Part shown: positions 32,533 through 40,232 of the stretch, piece after piece | How positions within the stretch are numbered: position 1 is the first letter of the stretch | How the letters are laid out: each line of letters opens with the position of its first letter | DNA from: an uncultured SAR86 cluster bacterium | GTDB lineage: Bacteria > Pseudomonadota > Gammaproteobacteria > Magnimaribacterales > D2472 | Direction: 5' to 3' | DNA: 55,658 nucleotides | Assembly (NCBI GenBank): GCA_902623535.1 | Contig: CACNUA010000006.1 | Location: 1 to 55,658, forward strand | Made by a program: the position numbers and the translations under genes | Notes under the pieces: model-generated | Seen by the model: the letters and a program-made list of their open reading frames with translations, nothing else | Told to the model about the DNA's origin: nothing | Databases searched by the model: none

Positions 32533-33018
32533 ATGTTGCCACCAATAACTTTTCTTGGATGGATACATACAGGGTGCGGAATTGCCGCTATTTTGATCGG
32601 TGCTTACGCATTAAATAAATACAAAGTTATTTCCTTTTCTGAGCGTGCAGCAAAAATATATTTACTTCTAACATTAATTACTGCTTCAACGGCATTAGCT
32701 ATTTATAATCAAGGTGGCTTTAGTATCGCGCACTTTCTTGCCATCCTAACTTTGATTGCTTTGATGGCTGGTACTATAGTTGAAAAAACCTACATGATGG
32801 GCTCACTTTCAAAATATTTTTTTACTCTCTGTTATACATCAACTTTCTTATTTCATATGATTCCTGCTATCACAGATACGTTAAGAAGACTTCCTGTTGG
32901 TGACCCCTTCGCAAGCAGTTTTAATGATCCGTTGGTGGTTAGCTTTCATGCCTTATTTTTTGTAATTTTTATTTTTTTATATCTATGGCAAGTTCAATGG
33001 TTGAAAAGAGAAACTTAG
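32533..33018 (+). CDS. Four-helix inner-membrane protein, unknown
   Basis: This 161-residue protein has four to five hydrophobic helices with short loops and begins LGWIHTGCGIAAILIGAYAL, a pattern seen in DUF2306-like membrane proteins. His residues in helices 1, 3 and 4 (WIHTG, FHMIP, SFHALFF) could bind heme, but this is not established. It starts 2 bases after the hydrolase gene. Confidence 0.6.
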   Translation: MLPPITFLGWIHTGCGIAAILIGAYALNKYKVISFSERAAKIYLLLTLITASTALAIYNQGGFSIAHFLAILTLIALMAGTIVEKTYMMGSLSKYFFTLCYTSTFLFHMIPAITDTLRRLPVGDPFASSFNDPLVVSFHALFFVIFIFLYLWQVQWLKRET

Positions 33019-33031
33019 GGAGTCAATTAAA

Positions 33032-33301
33032 ATGAAATTATTTATGATCCATGTTGGATTTTATGATCCAGCATTAGGCGAGGGTATATATGAATTTCAT
33101 ACCAATTATTTTGTGGTTGCTTATGATCCAAAGTCTGCAAAAAAAGAACTCATGTCTAGAGATGAATTTAAATCAAAGAAGATGCACATCGATGGAATTA
33201 AAGAAATTAATCAGGTTGATGGATACGATATATCTCTCAATAAAAGCAATCAGTCAAATGAGAATCAAACTTTTGACTATGACAAATCTAAAACATTATG
33301 A
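33032..33301 (+). CDS. DUF1543-like small protein
   Basis: This 89-residue protein resembles DUF1543 proteins: LFMIHVGFYDPALGEGIYEF-H at the start, FVVAYDPKSAKKEL in the middle, and the HIDGIKEINQVDGYDI segment. The family has no known activity. The C-terminal 20 residues are polar and probably disordered. It overlaps the following SDR gene by 4 bases. Confidence 0.72.
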   Translation: MKLFMIHVGFYDPALGEGIYEFHTNYFVVAYDPKSAKKELMSRDEFKSKKMHIDGIKEINQVDGYDISLNKSNQSNENQTFDYDKSKTL

Positions 33302-34086
33302 AGATCGAAGGTAAAAGAGTAGTGGTTACAGGCGCTGCAAGTGGTATAGGCCGTGCATTAGCTCATGCTTTTAATGATAAAGGTGCCAGTAAAGTAGTTT
33401 GCGCGGATTTAAATTTTGCAGAGGCACAGAATACAGCAGATTCAATAAAGGGCCTCGCAATTAAATGTAATGTTGGTGATGAAAATGAAATTCAAGATCT
33501 GGTCCAAGAAAGTACAGATTGGATGGAGGGAATAGATATTTTTTGTTCAAACGCAGGTATTATGGGGGAGATAGGCTTGTTGGAAACATCCTCAGAAAAA
33601 TGGCAATCAATTTGGGAAATAAATGTGATGGCGCATGTTTATGCAGCCAAAGCAGTGCTGCCTCAAATGCTAGAAAGAGGAGAGGGTTATCTAATGAATA
33701 CTGCCTCAGCAGCTGGCCTATTAACTACACTCGGCGCAGCTCCTTACACTGTCACAAAATCAGCAGCTGTAAGTTTTGCTGAATGGGTTAAAATTACTTT
33801 TGGAGAAAAAGGTATTGGTGTTTCCTGTCTTTGCCCTCAAGCAGTGAGAACTGCCATGACTGCAGGTGGAGCAGGAGTTGCAGGTGTAGATGGTATGTTA
33901 GAGCCTGAGAAAGTTGCTACGGACGTTTTGCAAGCAATCGAAGATGAAGTTTTCTTAGTAACTCCACATGAAGAGGTATTAGAGTATGTCAAACGTAAAG
34001 GGAATGATCGAGATCGTTGGATTGAAGGTATGCAAAGGCTGCAGAAGCAATTCGAAGAATTTCTAACACCACCCAAAGGAAATTAA
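33298..34086 (+). CDS. Short-chain dehydrogenase/reductase
   Basis: This 262-residue SDR has cofactor motif TGAASGIG (residues 11-18), with CADLNF after strand 2; the Asp there favours NAD+. The SNAG motif and catalytic Tyr150/Lys154 (YTVTK) are present. An NAD-dependent enzyme here and an NADPH-type enzyme at 30764 suggest opposite redox steps in the pathway. ATGA overlap with the DUF1543 gene. Confidence 0.9.
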   Translation: MKIEGKRVVVTGAASGIGRALAHAFNDKGASKVVCADLNFAEAQNTADSIKGLAIKCNVGDENEIQDLVQESTDWMEGIDIFCSNAGIMGEIGLLETSSEKWQSIWEINVMAHVYAAKAVLPQMLERGEGYLMNTASAAGLLTTLGAAPYTVTKSAAVSFAEWVKITFGEKGIGVSCLCPQAVRTAMTAGGAGVAGVDGMLEPEKVATDVLQAIEDEVFLVTPHEEVLEYVKRKGNDRDRWIEGMQRLQKQFEEFLTPPKGN

Positions 34087-34097
34087 TTAATTCATTG

Positions 34098-35846
34098 ATG
34101 CAAAAATACCTATTTTTTTGCTGCATCCTTTCAATTAGTTTATTTGCTGAAATTTGCGAAGAAAACTATCCAGATAAAATTCCTTTATTTGGTGATTTGC
34201 ATGTTCATACTGCACTATCATTAGACGCTGCGACCCAAGGCACAATTAACAGGCCAGATGATGCATATAGATATGGCAAAGGGGAATCAATTTCAATTCA
34301 ACCTTATAAGGATGGGATTGGTCAAAGAACTTCTAAACTGTCTCGGCAATTAGATTTTATGTCTGTTACTGACCATGCTGAATTGCTTGGAGAGGTAAAC
34401 ATTTGTGAGAGTCCAGAATTAGACGGGTATTCAAATCTAGTTTGCTTGGGTTATAGGTATTTTCCAAAACTTGCTTATTTCTACATGAATGGAATGGCAA
34501 GCCTTGCTAAACCCATGAGCCTTTGTGGGGACGATAGAAAAAATTGCAAAGAAGCTACCAGAAATCCATGGAAAGAAATTATAAAAAGTGCTGAGAAGCA
34601 TAATGCTCCATGCAAGTTTACTACCTTCATAGGTTACGAATGGACTGGAGCAAAATATTCTGGAAATAATCTCCATAGAAACATTATTTTTGAAAACAGC
34701 TCTGTGCCTGAACTCCCAGTAAGCTTTTATGATGCAACCTCAAGAGAAGATCTATGGAATAAACTTGATAGTGAATGCAACAAAGATTGTGATTATGTTG
34801 TTATCCCTCACAATTCAAACCTATCTAATGGATTGATGTTTGAAGATCCTAATGCTGAGGATTATCAACGCATAGCAGATCGAGAACCATTAATAGAAAT
34901 ATTTCAGCATAAAGGTGCCTCTGAGTGCATTGATGAAGAAGATCCCTATTGTGATTTTGAATTACTAGAATATACAGACTTTGCTGCTAAATTTACTGGG
35001 GGTGACGAAGAAATACCCAAAGAAAGTTTTGCAAGGCATGGCTTGAATCGAGGTCTCGAACTAAAAAATGATACTGCAAACCCTTTTAGGTTTGGATTCA
35101 TTGCCAGCACTGATACTCATCTCGCCATTCCAGGTGCAACAGATGAAGTTTCAATGCCTGGACACGGTGGAGCAGGAAAATCCCTCAGCAAAAAGTTGCC
35201 AAAAGGACTGCCCGATGATATTGAGTTTAATCCAGGTGGTTTAGCAGTTGTTTGGGCCACAAATAATTCTCGCAAGAGTATTTTCCAGTCATTAAAGTCA
35301 AAAGAAGCTTATGCCACATCAGGTCCGAGATATATTGTTAGATTTTTTGGCGGTGAAGAAATCAATGAGGACTCATGTAAGTTAGAAACTGCCATCTCAT
35401 CTGCTTACCGAAATGGTGTTCCAATGGGCGGCACACTTACTAAAATTAGCTCAAAACCAAGGTTCTTAATCTCTGCAATAGCTGATCAAAGTGATAATGA
35501 TCAATACATTTCTAGTATTCAAATCATCAAATCTTCTTATGGAGATCAAACTCTTCATTCTGAAGTTATTGAGGTGCTTGATCTATCTGATTCATACCAA
35601 TTAGATGAAACTTCATGCATGGTCAGCGGAATAAAGAAGAAAAATTATTGTTCGGTTTGGGAAGATAAGAATTTTAATAAAGATGAAGATGCCTATTACT
35701 ATTTAAGAGTAATATCTGCACCAACCTGTAGATGGTCGCATGAACTCTGTAATCAAAACCCTGATTTTTGTGAAGACCATAGTCAGTTTCCAAAATCCAT
35801 TCAAGAAAGGGCGTGGACTTCACCAATTTGGATTGATCAAAACTAA
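34098..35846 (+). CDS. Exported DUF3604 protein (PHP-like fold)
   Basis: This 582-residue protein has a signal peptide (about residues 1-17) and then the DUF3604 hallmark LFGDLHVHTALSLDA, with Asp33, His35 and His37 as likely metal ligands, and SVTDHAE and PHNS further on. The fold is related to PHP phosphoesterases; the reaction is unknown. I chose the ATG at 34098 over TTG at 34095. The many cysteines fit a periplasmic protein with disulfides. It closes the array, 11 bases after the SDR gene. Confidence 0.88.
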   Translation: MQKYLFFCCILSISLFAEICEENYPDKIPLFGDLHVHTALSLDAATQGTINRPDDAYRYGKGESISIQPYKDGIGQRTSKLSRQLDFMSVTDHAELLGEVNICESPELDGYSNLVCLGYRYFPKLAYFYMNGMASLAKPMSLCGDDRKNCKEATRNPWKEIIKSAEKHNAPCKFTTFIGYEWTGAKYSGNNLHRNIIFENSSVPELPVSFYDATSREDLWNKLDSECNKDCDYVVIPHNSNLSNGLMFEDPNAEDYQRIADREPLIEIFQHKGASECIDEEDPYCDFELLEYTDFAAKFTGGDEEIPKESFARHGLNRGLELKNDTANPFRFGFIASTDTHLAIPGATDEVSMPGHGGAGKSLSKKLPKGLPDDIEFNPGGLAVVWATNNSRKSIFQSLKSKEAYATSGPRYIVRFFGGEEINEDSCKLETAISSAYRNGVPMGGTLTKISSKPRFLISAIADQSDNDQYISSIQIIKSSYGDQTLHSEVIEVLDLSDSYQLDETSCMVSGIKKKNYCSVWEDKNFNKDEDAYYYLRVISAPTCRWSHELCNQNPDFCEDHSQFPKSIQERAWTSPIWIDQN

Positions 35847-35857
35847 TTTCTTATAAT
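35828..35857 (+). promoter_or_regulatory. Promoter for the small membrane protein at 35866 (leaderless type)
   Basis: TTGGAT (35828-35833), 18 bases, then TATAAT (35852-35857). The -10 ends only 8 bases before the ATG, so transcription would start at or just before the start codon. There is no Shine-Dalgarno. Confidence 0.6.
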
Positions 35858-35865
35858 ATAAAAAT

Positions 35866-36078
35866 ATGAACAGAGTTTTATTGCAAATATTTCTTTTGTT
35901 AGCAGTCATTCCAATTATGTTGGTAATTGGATGGGGTTTTCTTATTTTGGGTCCAATCATCTGTTTTGGGTTTGCAATGAATGCTTACCGATATAACAAT
36001 GAAAAAGAATTATATTTTTGGCTGATCATCGGTGTGATTTCTTTCATCATATCTTTATTTGTTTTAGGGATTTTTTAA
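35866..36078 (+). CDS. Small membrane protein, unknown
   Basis: This 70-residue protein has two hydrophobic helices (about residues 5-35 and 49-69) with a short polar loop, YRYNNEKE. No family is recognised. It has its own promoter with the -10 box 8 bases from the ATG. A real gene is likely because the hydrophobic pattern is clean and the promoter is perfectly placed. Confidence 0.6.
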   Translation: MNRVLLQIFLLLAVIPIMLVIGWGFLILGPIICFGFAMNAYRYNNEKELYFWLIIGVISFIISLFVLGIF

Positions 36079-36116
36079 ATCATAAGATTGAATTCTTTCT
36101 AGTACTTATTCGTTTT

Positions 36117-36127
36117 TATAATATAAT
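36117..36127 (+). promoter_or_regulatory. -10 region of the tRNA-Leu promoter
   Basis: Two overlapping perfect TATAAT boxes (36117-36122 and 36122-36127) lie 14 to 24 bases upstream of the tRNA. The -35 is weak (TTCTTT near 36093). Confidence 0.45.
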
Positions 36128-36141
36128 TCCTCTTCAGCTTT

Positions 36142-36226
36142 GGGGATGTGGTGGAACTGGTAGACACGCTTGGCTTAGAACCAAGTGCCGCAAGGCGTGG
36201 GGGTTCGACTCCCTCCATCCCTACCA
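36142..36226 (+). tRNA. tRNA-Leu (anticodon UAG)
   Basis: This 85-base class II tRNA has acceptor stem GGGGATG/CATCCCT (with a G-U first pair), D-arm GTGGAACTGGTAGACACGC, anticodon loop CTTAGAA giving UAG, a long variable arm (GTGCCGCAAGGCGT), T-loop TTCGACT, and genomically encoded CCA. It reads CUN leucine codons. Confidence 0.95.
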
Positions 36227-36276
36227 TTAATATAAATAGGATGTGAGCTCAGCTCATTTCACACCTAATAAAATCA

Positions 36277-36282
36277 TATAAT
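36277..36282 (+). promoter_or_regulatory. -10 box of a leaderless-type promoter for 36291
   Basis: A perfect TATAAT ends 8 bases before the ATG of the following gene. No Shine-Dalgarno is present. The -35 region is poorly matched. Confidence 0.5.
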
Positions 36283-36290
36283 ATGTACTT

Positions 36291-36788
36291 ATGGAATTAG
36301 ACTTTAGAGCTTTACAAGTAATCGCTGAAGTTGCCTTAGGCATAGTAGGGTTCTCAGCAATTCTTATAGCACTCAGTAGATCAGAGGATGGTTTCACGGA
36401 ACCAGATAATTTTAGGATACAACTCCTAATATTTTCGGCTTTTGGTGCGATGTTTTGTGCGTTATTACCATTTGCAATTTTTAATACTGATAATCCATCC
36501 ATGAGCTGGAGTATTATCAGCACTGTTTTGTGTATATATTCAGTGATTGGATTACTAATCTTCCCTAGACGAGTTATAGGGTTAAGAAAAAAAGGCTACC
36601 AAGACCTTTTTCCTGTAAGAATTGTTGCAATACAACAGGGAATCCTTGCAATAAATTTCTTATTATCTGGAATGATGGTTGTCGATGTGCTTTCGCAAAA
36701 AAATAACATTTACCTGTTTTGTCTGATTTTATTCTTAGTTCAGAGCACCATTGCCTTCATAAGGACTATGTTTTTTAGAGTTAAGTAA
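36291..36788 (+). CDS. Four-helix membrane protein, unknown
   Basis: This 165-residue protein has four predicted membrane helices (about residues 8-27, 42-62, 73-92, 108-130), a final helix near 140-158 and a basic C-terminus. The first helix region reads VIAEVALGIVGFSAILIAL, a pattern seen in uncharacterised membrane proteins. It is monocistronic, between tRNA-Leu and the arg leader. The start is supported by the nearby -10 box. Confidence 0.65.
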   Translation: MELDFRALQVIAEVALGIVGFSAILIALSRSEDGFTEPDNFRIQLLIFSAFGAMFCALLPFAIFNTDNPSMSWSIISTVLCIYSVIGLLIFPRRVIGLRKKGYQDLFPVRIVAIQQGILAINFLLSGMMVVDVLSQKNNIYLFCLILFLVQSTIAFIRTMFFRVK

Positions 36789-36795
36789 AATTTCA

Positions 36796-36811
36796 TTGAT
36801 TTCTAAATCAA
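36796..36811 (+). promoter_or_regulatory. Perfect inverted repeat upstream of the arg promoter, candidate operator
   Basis: TTGATTT-CT-AAATCAA is a 7-base-pair perfect dyad, 8 bases upstream of the proposed -35. It does not match the ArgR box consensus well. It could bind a repressor or activator of the arg operon, or arise by chance in AT-rich DNA. Confidence 0.35.
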
Positions 36812-36819
36812 CATAACTA

Positions 36820-36847
36820 TTTACATATTTACAATTTTGCTTATCAT
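36820..36847 (+). promoter_or_regulatory. Candidate arg operon promoter
   Basis: TTTACA (36820-36825), 16 bases, then TATCAT (36842-36847). The predicted transcription start is at or next to the leader-peptide ATG at 36855, so the leader would be translated from a leaderless mRNA. Confidence 0.5.
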
Positions 36848-36854
36848 TAAAAAG

Positions 36855-36899
36855 ATGAATTTCTTTAATCAAATTAATACACGGAGACAGCTAATATAG
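36855..36899 (+). CDS. Putative arginine attenuator leader peptide
   Basis: This 14-codon open frame reads MNFFNQINTRRQLI and then TAG. The tandem arginine codons CGG AGA (36882-36887) sit directly before the first arm of the attenuator hairpins, and the stop codon overlaps the second arm. CGG looks rare in neighbouring genes, which would sharpen sensitivity to charged tRNA-Arg. It lies 68 bases upstream of argF', with a terminator between. There is no Shine-Dalgarno, but the promoter -10 ends 7 bases before the ATG. The call depends on the surrounding RNA architecture rather than on homology. Confidence 0.7.
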   Translation: MNFFNQINTRRQLI

Positions 36900-36950
36900 C
36901 TGGGCTACTTTTTTTGTTAAAGAACCCAGCTGATGCTGGGTTTTTTGTTT
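36888..36950 (+). promoter_or_regulatory. Ribosome-mediated attenuator of the arginine operon
   Basis: Four mutually exclusive arms are visible. Arm 1 (CAGCT, 36888-36892) pairs arm 2 (AGCTG, 36898-36902). Arm 2 (AGCTGGG, 36898-36904) pairs arm 3 (CCCAGCT, 36925-36931) as antiterminator. Arm 3 (AACCCAGC, 36923-36930) pairs arm 4 (GCTGGGTT, 36935-36942) as terminator with a T tail. A ribosome stalled on the Arg codons would cover arm 1 and free arm 2 to pair arm 3. A ribosome at the stop codon would cover arm 2 and let the terminator form. Confidence 0.75.
36923..36950 (+). terminator. Intrinsic terminator of the arg attenuator
   Basis: AACCCAGC-TGAT-GCTGGGTT is an 8-base-pair stem with a 4-base loop, followed by TTTTGTTTT. 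It lies between the leader peptide and argF', so it can only be a conditional terminator. Confidence 0.88.
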
Positions 36951-36966
36951 TTTAGGGTACAAAAAT

Positions 36967-37968
36967 ATGGATGATATCAGACACTTTATTTCGACTAATG
37001 ACTGGAGTAAGAATGACCTGCAAGCAATTATTGATGAAGCTGTAAAACTTAAGGCTTCACCTTTTCAAGCATCCCTTCAGAATAAATCAGTTGCAATGTT
37101 ATTTTTTAACCCATCACTTAGAACTAAGACAAGTTTTGAAGTGGGTATTAGTGAGCTTTCTGGCACCGCTGTTATTTTACAACCTGGTAAGGATGCTTGG
37201 CCTATTGAGTTTGAAGATGGAGTCATTATGGATCAAGATCCTGAGGAGCATGTCAAAGAGGTTGCGCAAGTTCTTTCTGAATACTGCGATTGTATTGCCA
37301 TCAGAGCTTTTCCAAAGTTTATAGACTGGAATATTGACAGGACTGATCACGTAATTAAAAGTTTTGCAAAATATGCATCTGTTCCAGTAATTAATATGGA
37401 AACCATTGAGCATCCTTGTCAGGAATTGGCACACTTGATGACTTTACAGGAAACGTTAGGATCTCTTGAGGGAAAAGATTATTTGCTCACCTGGACTTAT
37501 CATCCCAAACCATTAAATACTGCTGTAGCAAATTCCAGCCTTTTAATTGCAAGTAAGTTTGGAATGAATGTGAAGCTTCTTTGTCCTTCTAAGGATTACT
37601 TGCTGGATAGACGATATCTTGATTATGCTCAAGAGGCCTGCAGCAAAAATAATAAAAGCTTTGAAATTACTCATGATATTAATGCTGGCTATGATGGAGC
37701 CAATATTGTTTATGCAAAAAGCTGGGGGTCTCTAAATTTTTATGGAAATCCAAAAGATGAATTTGAGGTTAGAAAAAAATTTAAACACTTTATCGTAGAT
37801 GAAGAAAAAATGGAGTTAACCAATAATGCTCTTTTTAGTCACTGCTTCCCTTTAAGAAGAAATGTAAAGGCAACAGATGAAGTCATGGATTCTCCTAATT
37901 GCGTAGCCATCCAAGAGGCTGCGAATAGAAAACATGTGCAAAAGTCACTTTTAACAAAAATCTTATGA
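36967..37968 (+). CDS. argF': N-acetylornithine carbamoyltransferase
   Basis: This 333-residue carbamoyltransferase resembles the Xanthomonas enzyme that carbamoylates N-acetyl-L-ornithine rather than ornithine. Signatures are the carbamoyl-phosphate loop FFNPSLRTKTSFE, QPGKDAWPIEF with the substrate-loop Trp, HPCQELAH, the AOTCase-specific TWTYHPKPLNTAVANS, and FSHCFPLRRNVKATDEVMDS. Glu in the DPEEH segment matches the position I recall as distinguishing acetylornithine from succinylornithine enzymes. It is the first structural gene after the attenuator, with an AGGG site 9 bases before the ATG. Confidence 0.93.
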   Translation: MDDIRHFISTNDWSKNDLQAIIDEAVKLKASPFQASLQNKSVAMLFFNPSLRTKTSFEVGISELSGTAVILQPGKDAWPIEFEDGVIMDQDPEEHVKEVAQVLSEYCDCIAIRAFPKFIDWNIDRTDHVIKSFAKYASVPVINMETIEHPCQELAHLMTLQETLGSLEGKDYLLTWTYHPKPLNTAVANSSLLIASKFGMNVKLLCPSKDYLLDRRYLDYAQEACSKNNKSFEITHDINAGYDGANIVYAKSWGSLNFYGNPKDEFEVRKKFKHFIVDEEKMELTNNALFSHCFPLRRNVKATDEVMDSPNCVAIQEAANRKHVQKSLLTKIL

Positions 37969-37970
37969 GG
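37967..37970 (+). promoter_or_regulatory. Shine-Dalgarno GAGG fixing the argG start
   Basis: GAGG overlaps the argF' stop and lies 6 bases before ATG 37977. It favours that start over ATG 37965. Confidence 0.55.
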
Positions 37971-37976
37971 AATTCT

Positions 37977-39164
37977 ATGAAAAAAATAGTTTTAGCATTT
38001 TCGGGAGGCTTAGATACAAGTTTTTGTATCCCTTACCTTATTGAGCAAGGTTATGAAGTGCATACCTTATTTGTCAATACTGGCGGTATTTCAATCAGTG
38101 AGGAAAAACATCTATCCAATAGAGCAATTCAACTTGGTGCCAAAAAGCACAAGAATGTAAATGTTGAAACTAAGCTTTGGGATCAAGTTTTGGTCCCATT
38201 AATTTTTTCAGGTGCACTTTACCAAAATAGATATCCTGTTTTATGTTCGGACAGATATTTAATAGTTAGTGAGTCCATGAAATTATGTAAAAAGCTTAAC
38301 ACTAAATATATTGCTCATGGGTGTACTGGCATGGGAAATGATCAGGTAAGGTTTGATACCTCAATAAATGCCTTAGGCTCATTCAATATCATTACTCCAA
38401 TCAGAGATATTCAAAATATTACTGATAATGTCAGGGACTATGAAATTAATTATCTGAAGCAAAAAGGGATTAGCGTCTCAAGCCTACATAAGAAATACAG
38501 CATCAATGAAAATCTAATGGGAGCAACTATTTCTGGATCAGAGATTGATGTCTGGAAGGCTCCAAAAGCAGAGAGTTATGTCTTATGTAACTTACCTGAA
38601 GATTATCCTAAGAGAACGAAAAAGATTTCAATTAGATTTGATAAAGGAAAGCCTGTAGCCATTAACGGTTCAAAAGTAAAAGGACCTGAGTTGCTCCGCC
38701 ACCTAAATCAAATAGGGGGTAAATACGGCATTGGAAGGAGTGTTTTTACCAGCGATACCATCATAGGATTAAAGGGCAGATTTGTCTTTGAAGCGCCAGG
38801 AATTTCTATTTTAATGACTGCGCACAGAGCTCTAGAGGAAAGTGTTCTTACGGATAAACAGAATCACTTTAAGTCAATGGCTGGACAAGAATGGGTAAAC
38901 CTTGTCTATCGTGGTTTCTTTTTTGACCCGCAGCGAGAAGATCTTGAAGCATACCTAAACTCATCGCAAACAAAAGTAACCGGAGATGTAATTATTCAAC
39001 TTGAGCCAGGTAAAGCTGAAGCAATTGCAGTTGATTCAAAAAATATTCTTATTAGTGCAGATGGATCTTATGCTCAGTCAGCTGAATGGTCAGATGATGA
39101 ATCCAAGGGATTCATTAAACTTTTAGGTCAAAGTACTTCTACTTGGGCAAAACTTCATAAATAA
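37977..39164 (+). CDS. argG: Argininosuccinate synthase
   Basis: This 395-residue enzyme condenses citrulline and aspartate using ATP. The P-loop-like AFSGGLDTS lies near residues 6-14, and HGCTGMGNDQVRFD carries the citrulline and ATP contacts. The ATG at 37977 is preferred because it has a GAGG site and gives the canonical MKKIVLAFSGGLDTS start; the ATG at 37965, which overlaps the argF' stop, would add four residues. It follows argF' as in Xanthomonas-type clusters. Confidence 0.95.
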   Translation: MKKIVLAFSGGLDTSFCIPYLIEQGYEVHTLFVNTGGISISEEKHLSNRAIQLGAKKHKNVNVETKLWDQVLVPLIFSGALYQNRYPVLCSDRYLIVSESMKLCKKLNTKYIAHGCTGMGNDQVRFDTSINALGSFNIITPIRDIQNITDNVRDYEINYLKQKGISVSSLHKKYSINENLMGATISGSEIDVWKAPKAESYVLCNLPEDYPKRTKKISIRFDKGKPVAINGSKVKGPELLRHLNQIGGKYGIGRSVFTSDTIIGLKGRFVFEAPGISILMTAHRALEESVLTDKQNHFKSMAGQEWVNLVYRGFFFDPQREDLEAYLNSSQTKVTGDVIIQLEPGKAEAIAVDSKNILISADGSYAQSAEWSDDESKGFIKLLGQSTSTWAKLHK

Positions 39165-39167
39165 CTC

Positions 39168-40232
39168 ATGAAAGAGCTATTTAATTCAGCTATCAATCAT
39201 CTTGAACAATTGGTTTCATTTGATACCTCAAATCCTCCAAGGGCAATTTCAGAATCCGGATTGTTGGATTATTTGGAATCTATAGCTGGTCACAATTTAT
39301 CCATAACTGATCATGGTAATGGTTCTTTTAATTGCTTAATCCAGCAAGGTAATCCAAAGCATTTAATTAATGTTCATTTAGATACCGTTCCAGCAGGAGA
39401 TGGTTGGGAAACAGATCCTTTTAAATTACACATAGACAATGATGTTGTTCATGGACTCGGAGCATGTGATATTAAGGGAGCTGCAGCAGCACTTTTATCA
39501 TTGATTGAATCCTATGATTCTGAGTATGCGATTTTATTTAGCACAGATGAGGAAGCAGGCAATAGTACTTGCATCAAGAAGTTCTTAGAAGTAGATCATC
39601 CTTTCGAAGGCATTATAGTCGCAGAGCCAACAAACAATCTTGCGGTTACATGCCACAGAGGAATCTTTACTGGTACAAAAAAATTTAAGGGTAAAGCTGG
39701 ACATAGTTCAGAGAAACGAGGCCTTAAAGACAGTGCCATCCATAAGCTGGTACATTGGTCAGAAAAAGCATTAAAAGTTGCCGAAGATCACACAGAAACG
39801 TCTTATGAAAACCTTCATGGCCTAGCTTTTAATCTTGGTCATATCAACGGCGGTATCAAACCCAATATCATTGCTGAATCTGCAGAATTGAGACTCGGCT
39901 TAAGACCATTGCCAAATCAGGACATCAGTGAGTTAGTGGCTGAGTTAGGTTTAAGTGATTCCAATGAGGAGGAGTTTATTCAAGGGTTTTCAGGCCCCAG
40001 TCTGCCAGCACAAGGATCAAGCAATGATCTAAAGGCCTTCGCAAACAAACTAAATTTGTCATTATCATCTCCTGTAAATTTTTGGACTGAAGCATCTTTG
40101 TTCAACGAAGCCGGCTATCCTGCGATCGTTATAGGACCAGGAAATATTGAAAATGCACATCAAGCAAATGAATTTATCCATTTGAGTCAGATTAAGGAAT
40201 CAATTGAAATATATAAGGGGCTTTTGAAATGA
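39168..40232 (+). CDS. argE': N-acetylcitrulline deacetylase (ArgE-like, M20)
   Basis: This 354-residue M20 zinc peptidase-fold enzyme has metal-site motifs NVHLDTVPAG, GACDIKGAAAA and STDEEAG. Segments such as LVSFDTSNPPRAI, GPSLPAQGS and FWTEASLF match the acetylcitrulline deacetylase described in Xanthomonas more closely than classical ArgE. It would convert N-acetylcitrulline to citrulline for ArgG. It is 3 bases after argG and overlaps argBA by 4. Confidence 0.9.
   Translation: MKELFNSAINHLEQLVSFDTSNPPRAISESGLLDYLESIAGHNLSITDHGNGSFNCLIQQGNPKHLINVHLDTVPAGDGWETDPFKLHIDNDVVHGLGACDIKGAAAALLSLIESYDSEYAILFSTDEEAGNSTCIKKFLEVDHPFEGIIVAEPTNNLAVTCHRGIFTGTKKFKGKAGHSSEKRGLKDSAIHKLVHWSEKALKVAEDHTETSYENLHGLAFNLGHINGGIKPNIIAESAELRLGLRPLPNQDISELVAELGLSDSNEEEFIQGFSGPSLPAQGSSNDLKAFANKLNLSLSSPVNFWTEASLFNEAGYPAIVIGPGNIENAHQANEFIHLSQIKESIEIYKGLLK

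Noticed and set aside
36018-36230. 70-codon plus-strand open frame running through tRNA-Leu
   Set aside because: It overlaps the small membrane protein gene out of frame and reads through a clear tRNA.
36232-36270. Hairpin after tRNA-Leu (AGG-TGTGA pairing TCACA-CCT with a bulge)
   Set aside because: There is no T tract after it and the loop is large, so it is not a convincing terminator; it may be an RNA-processing structure or chance.
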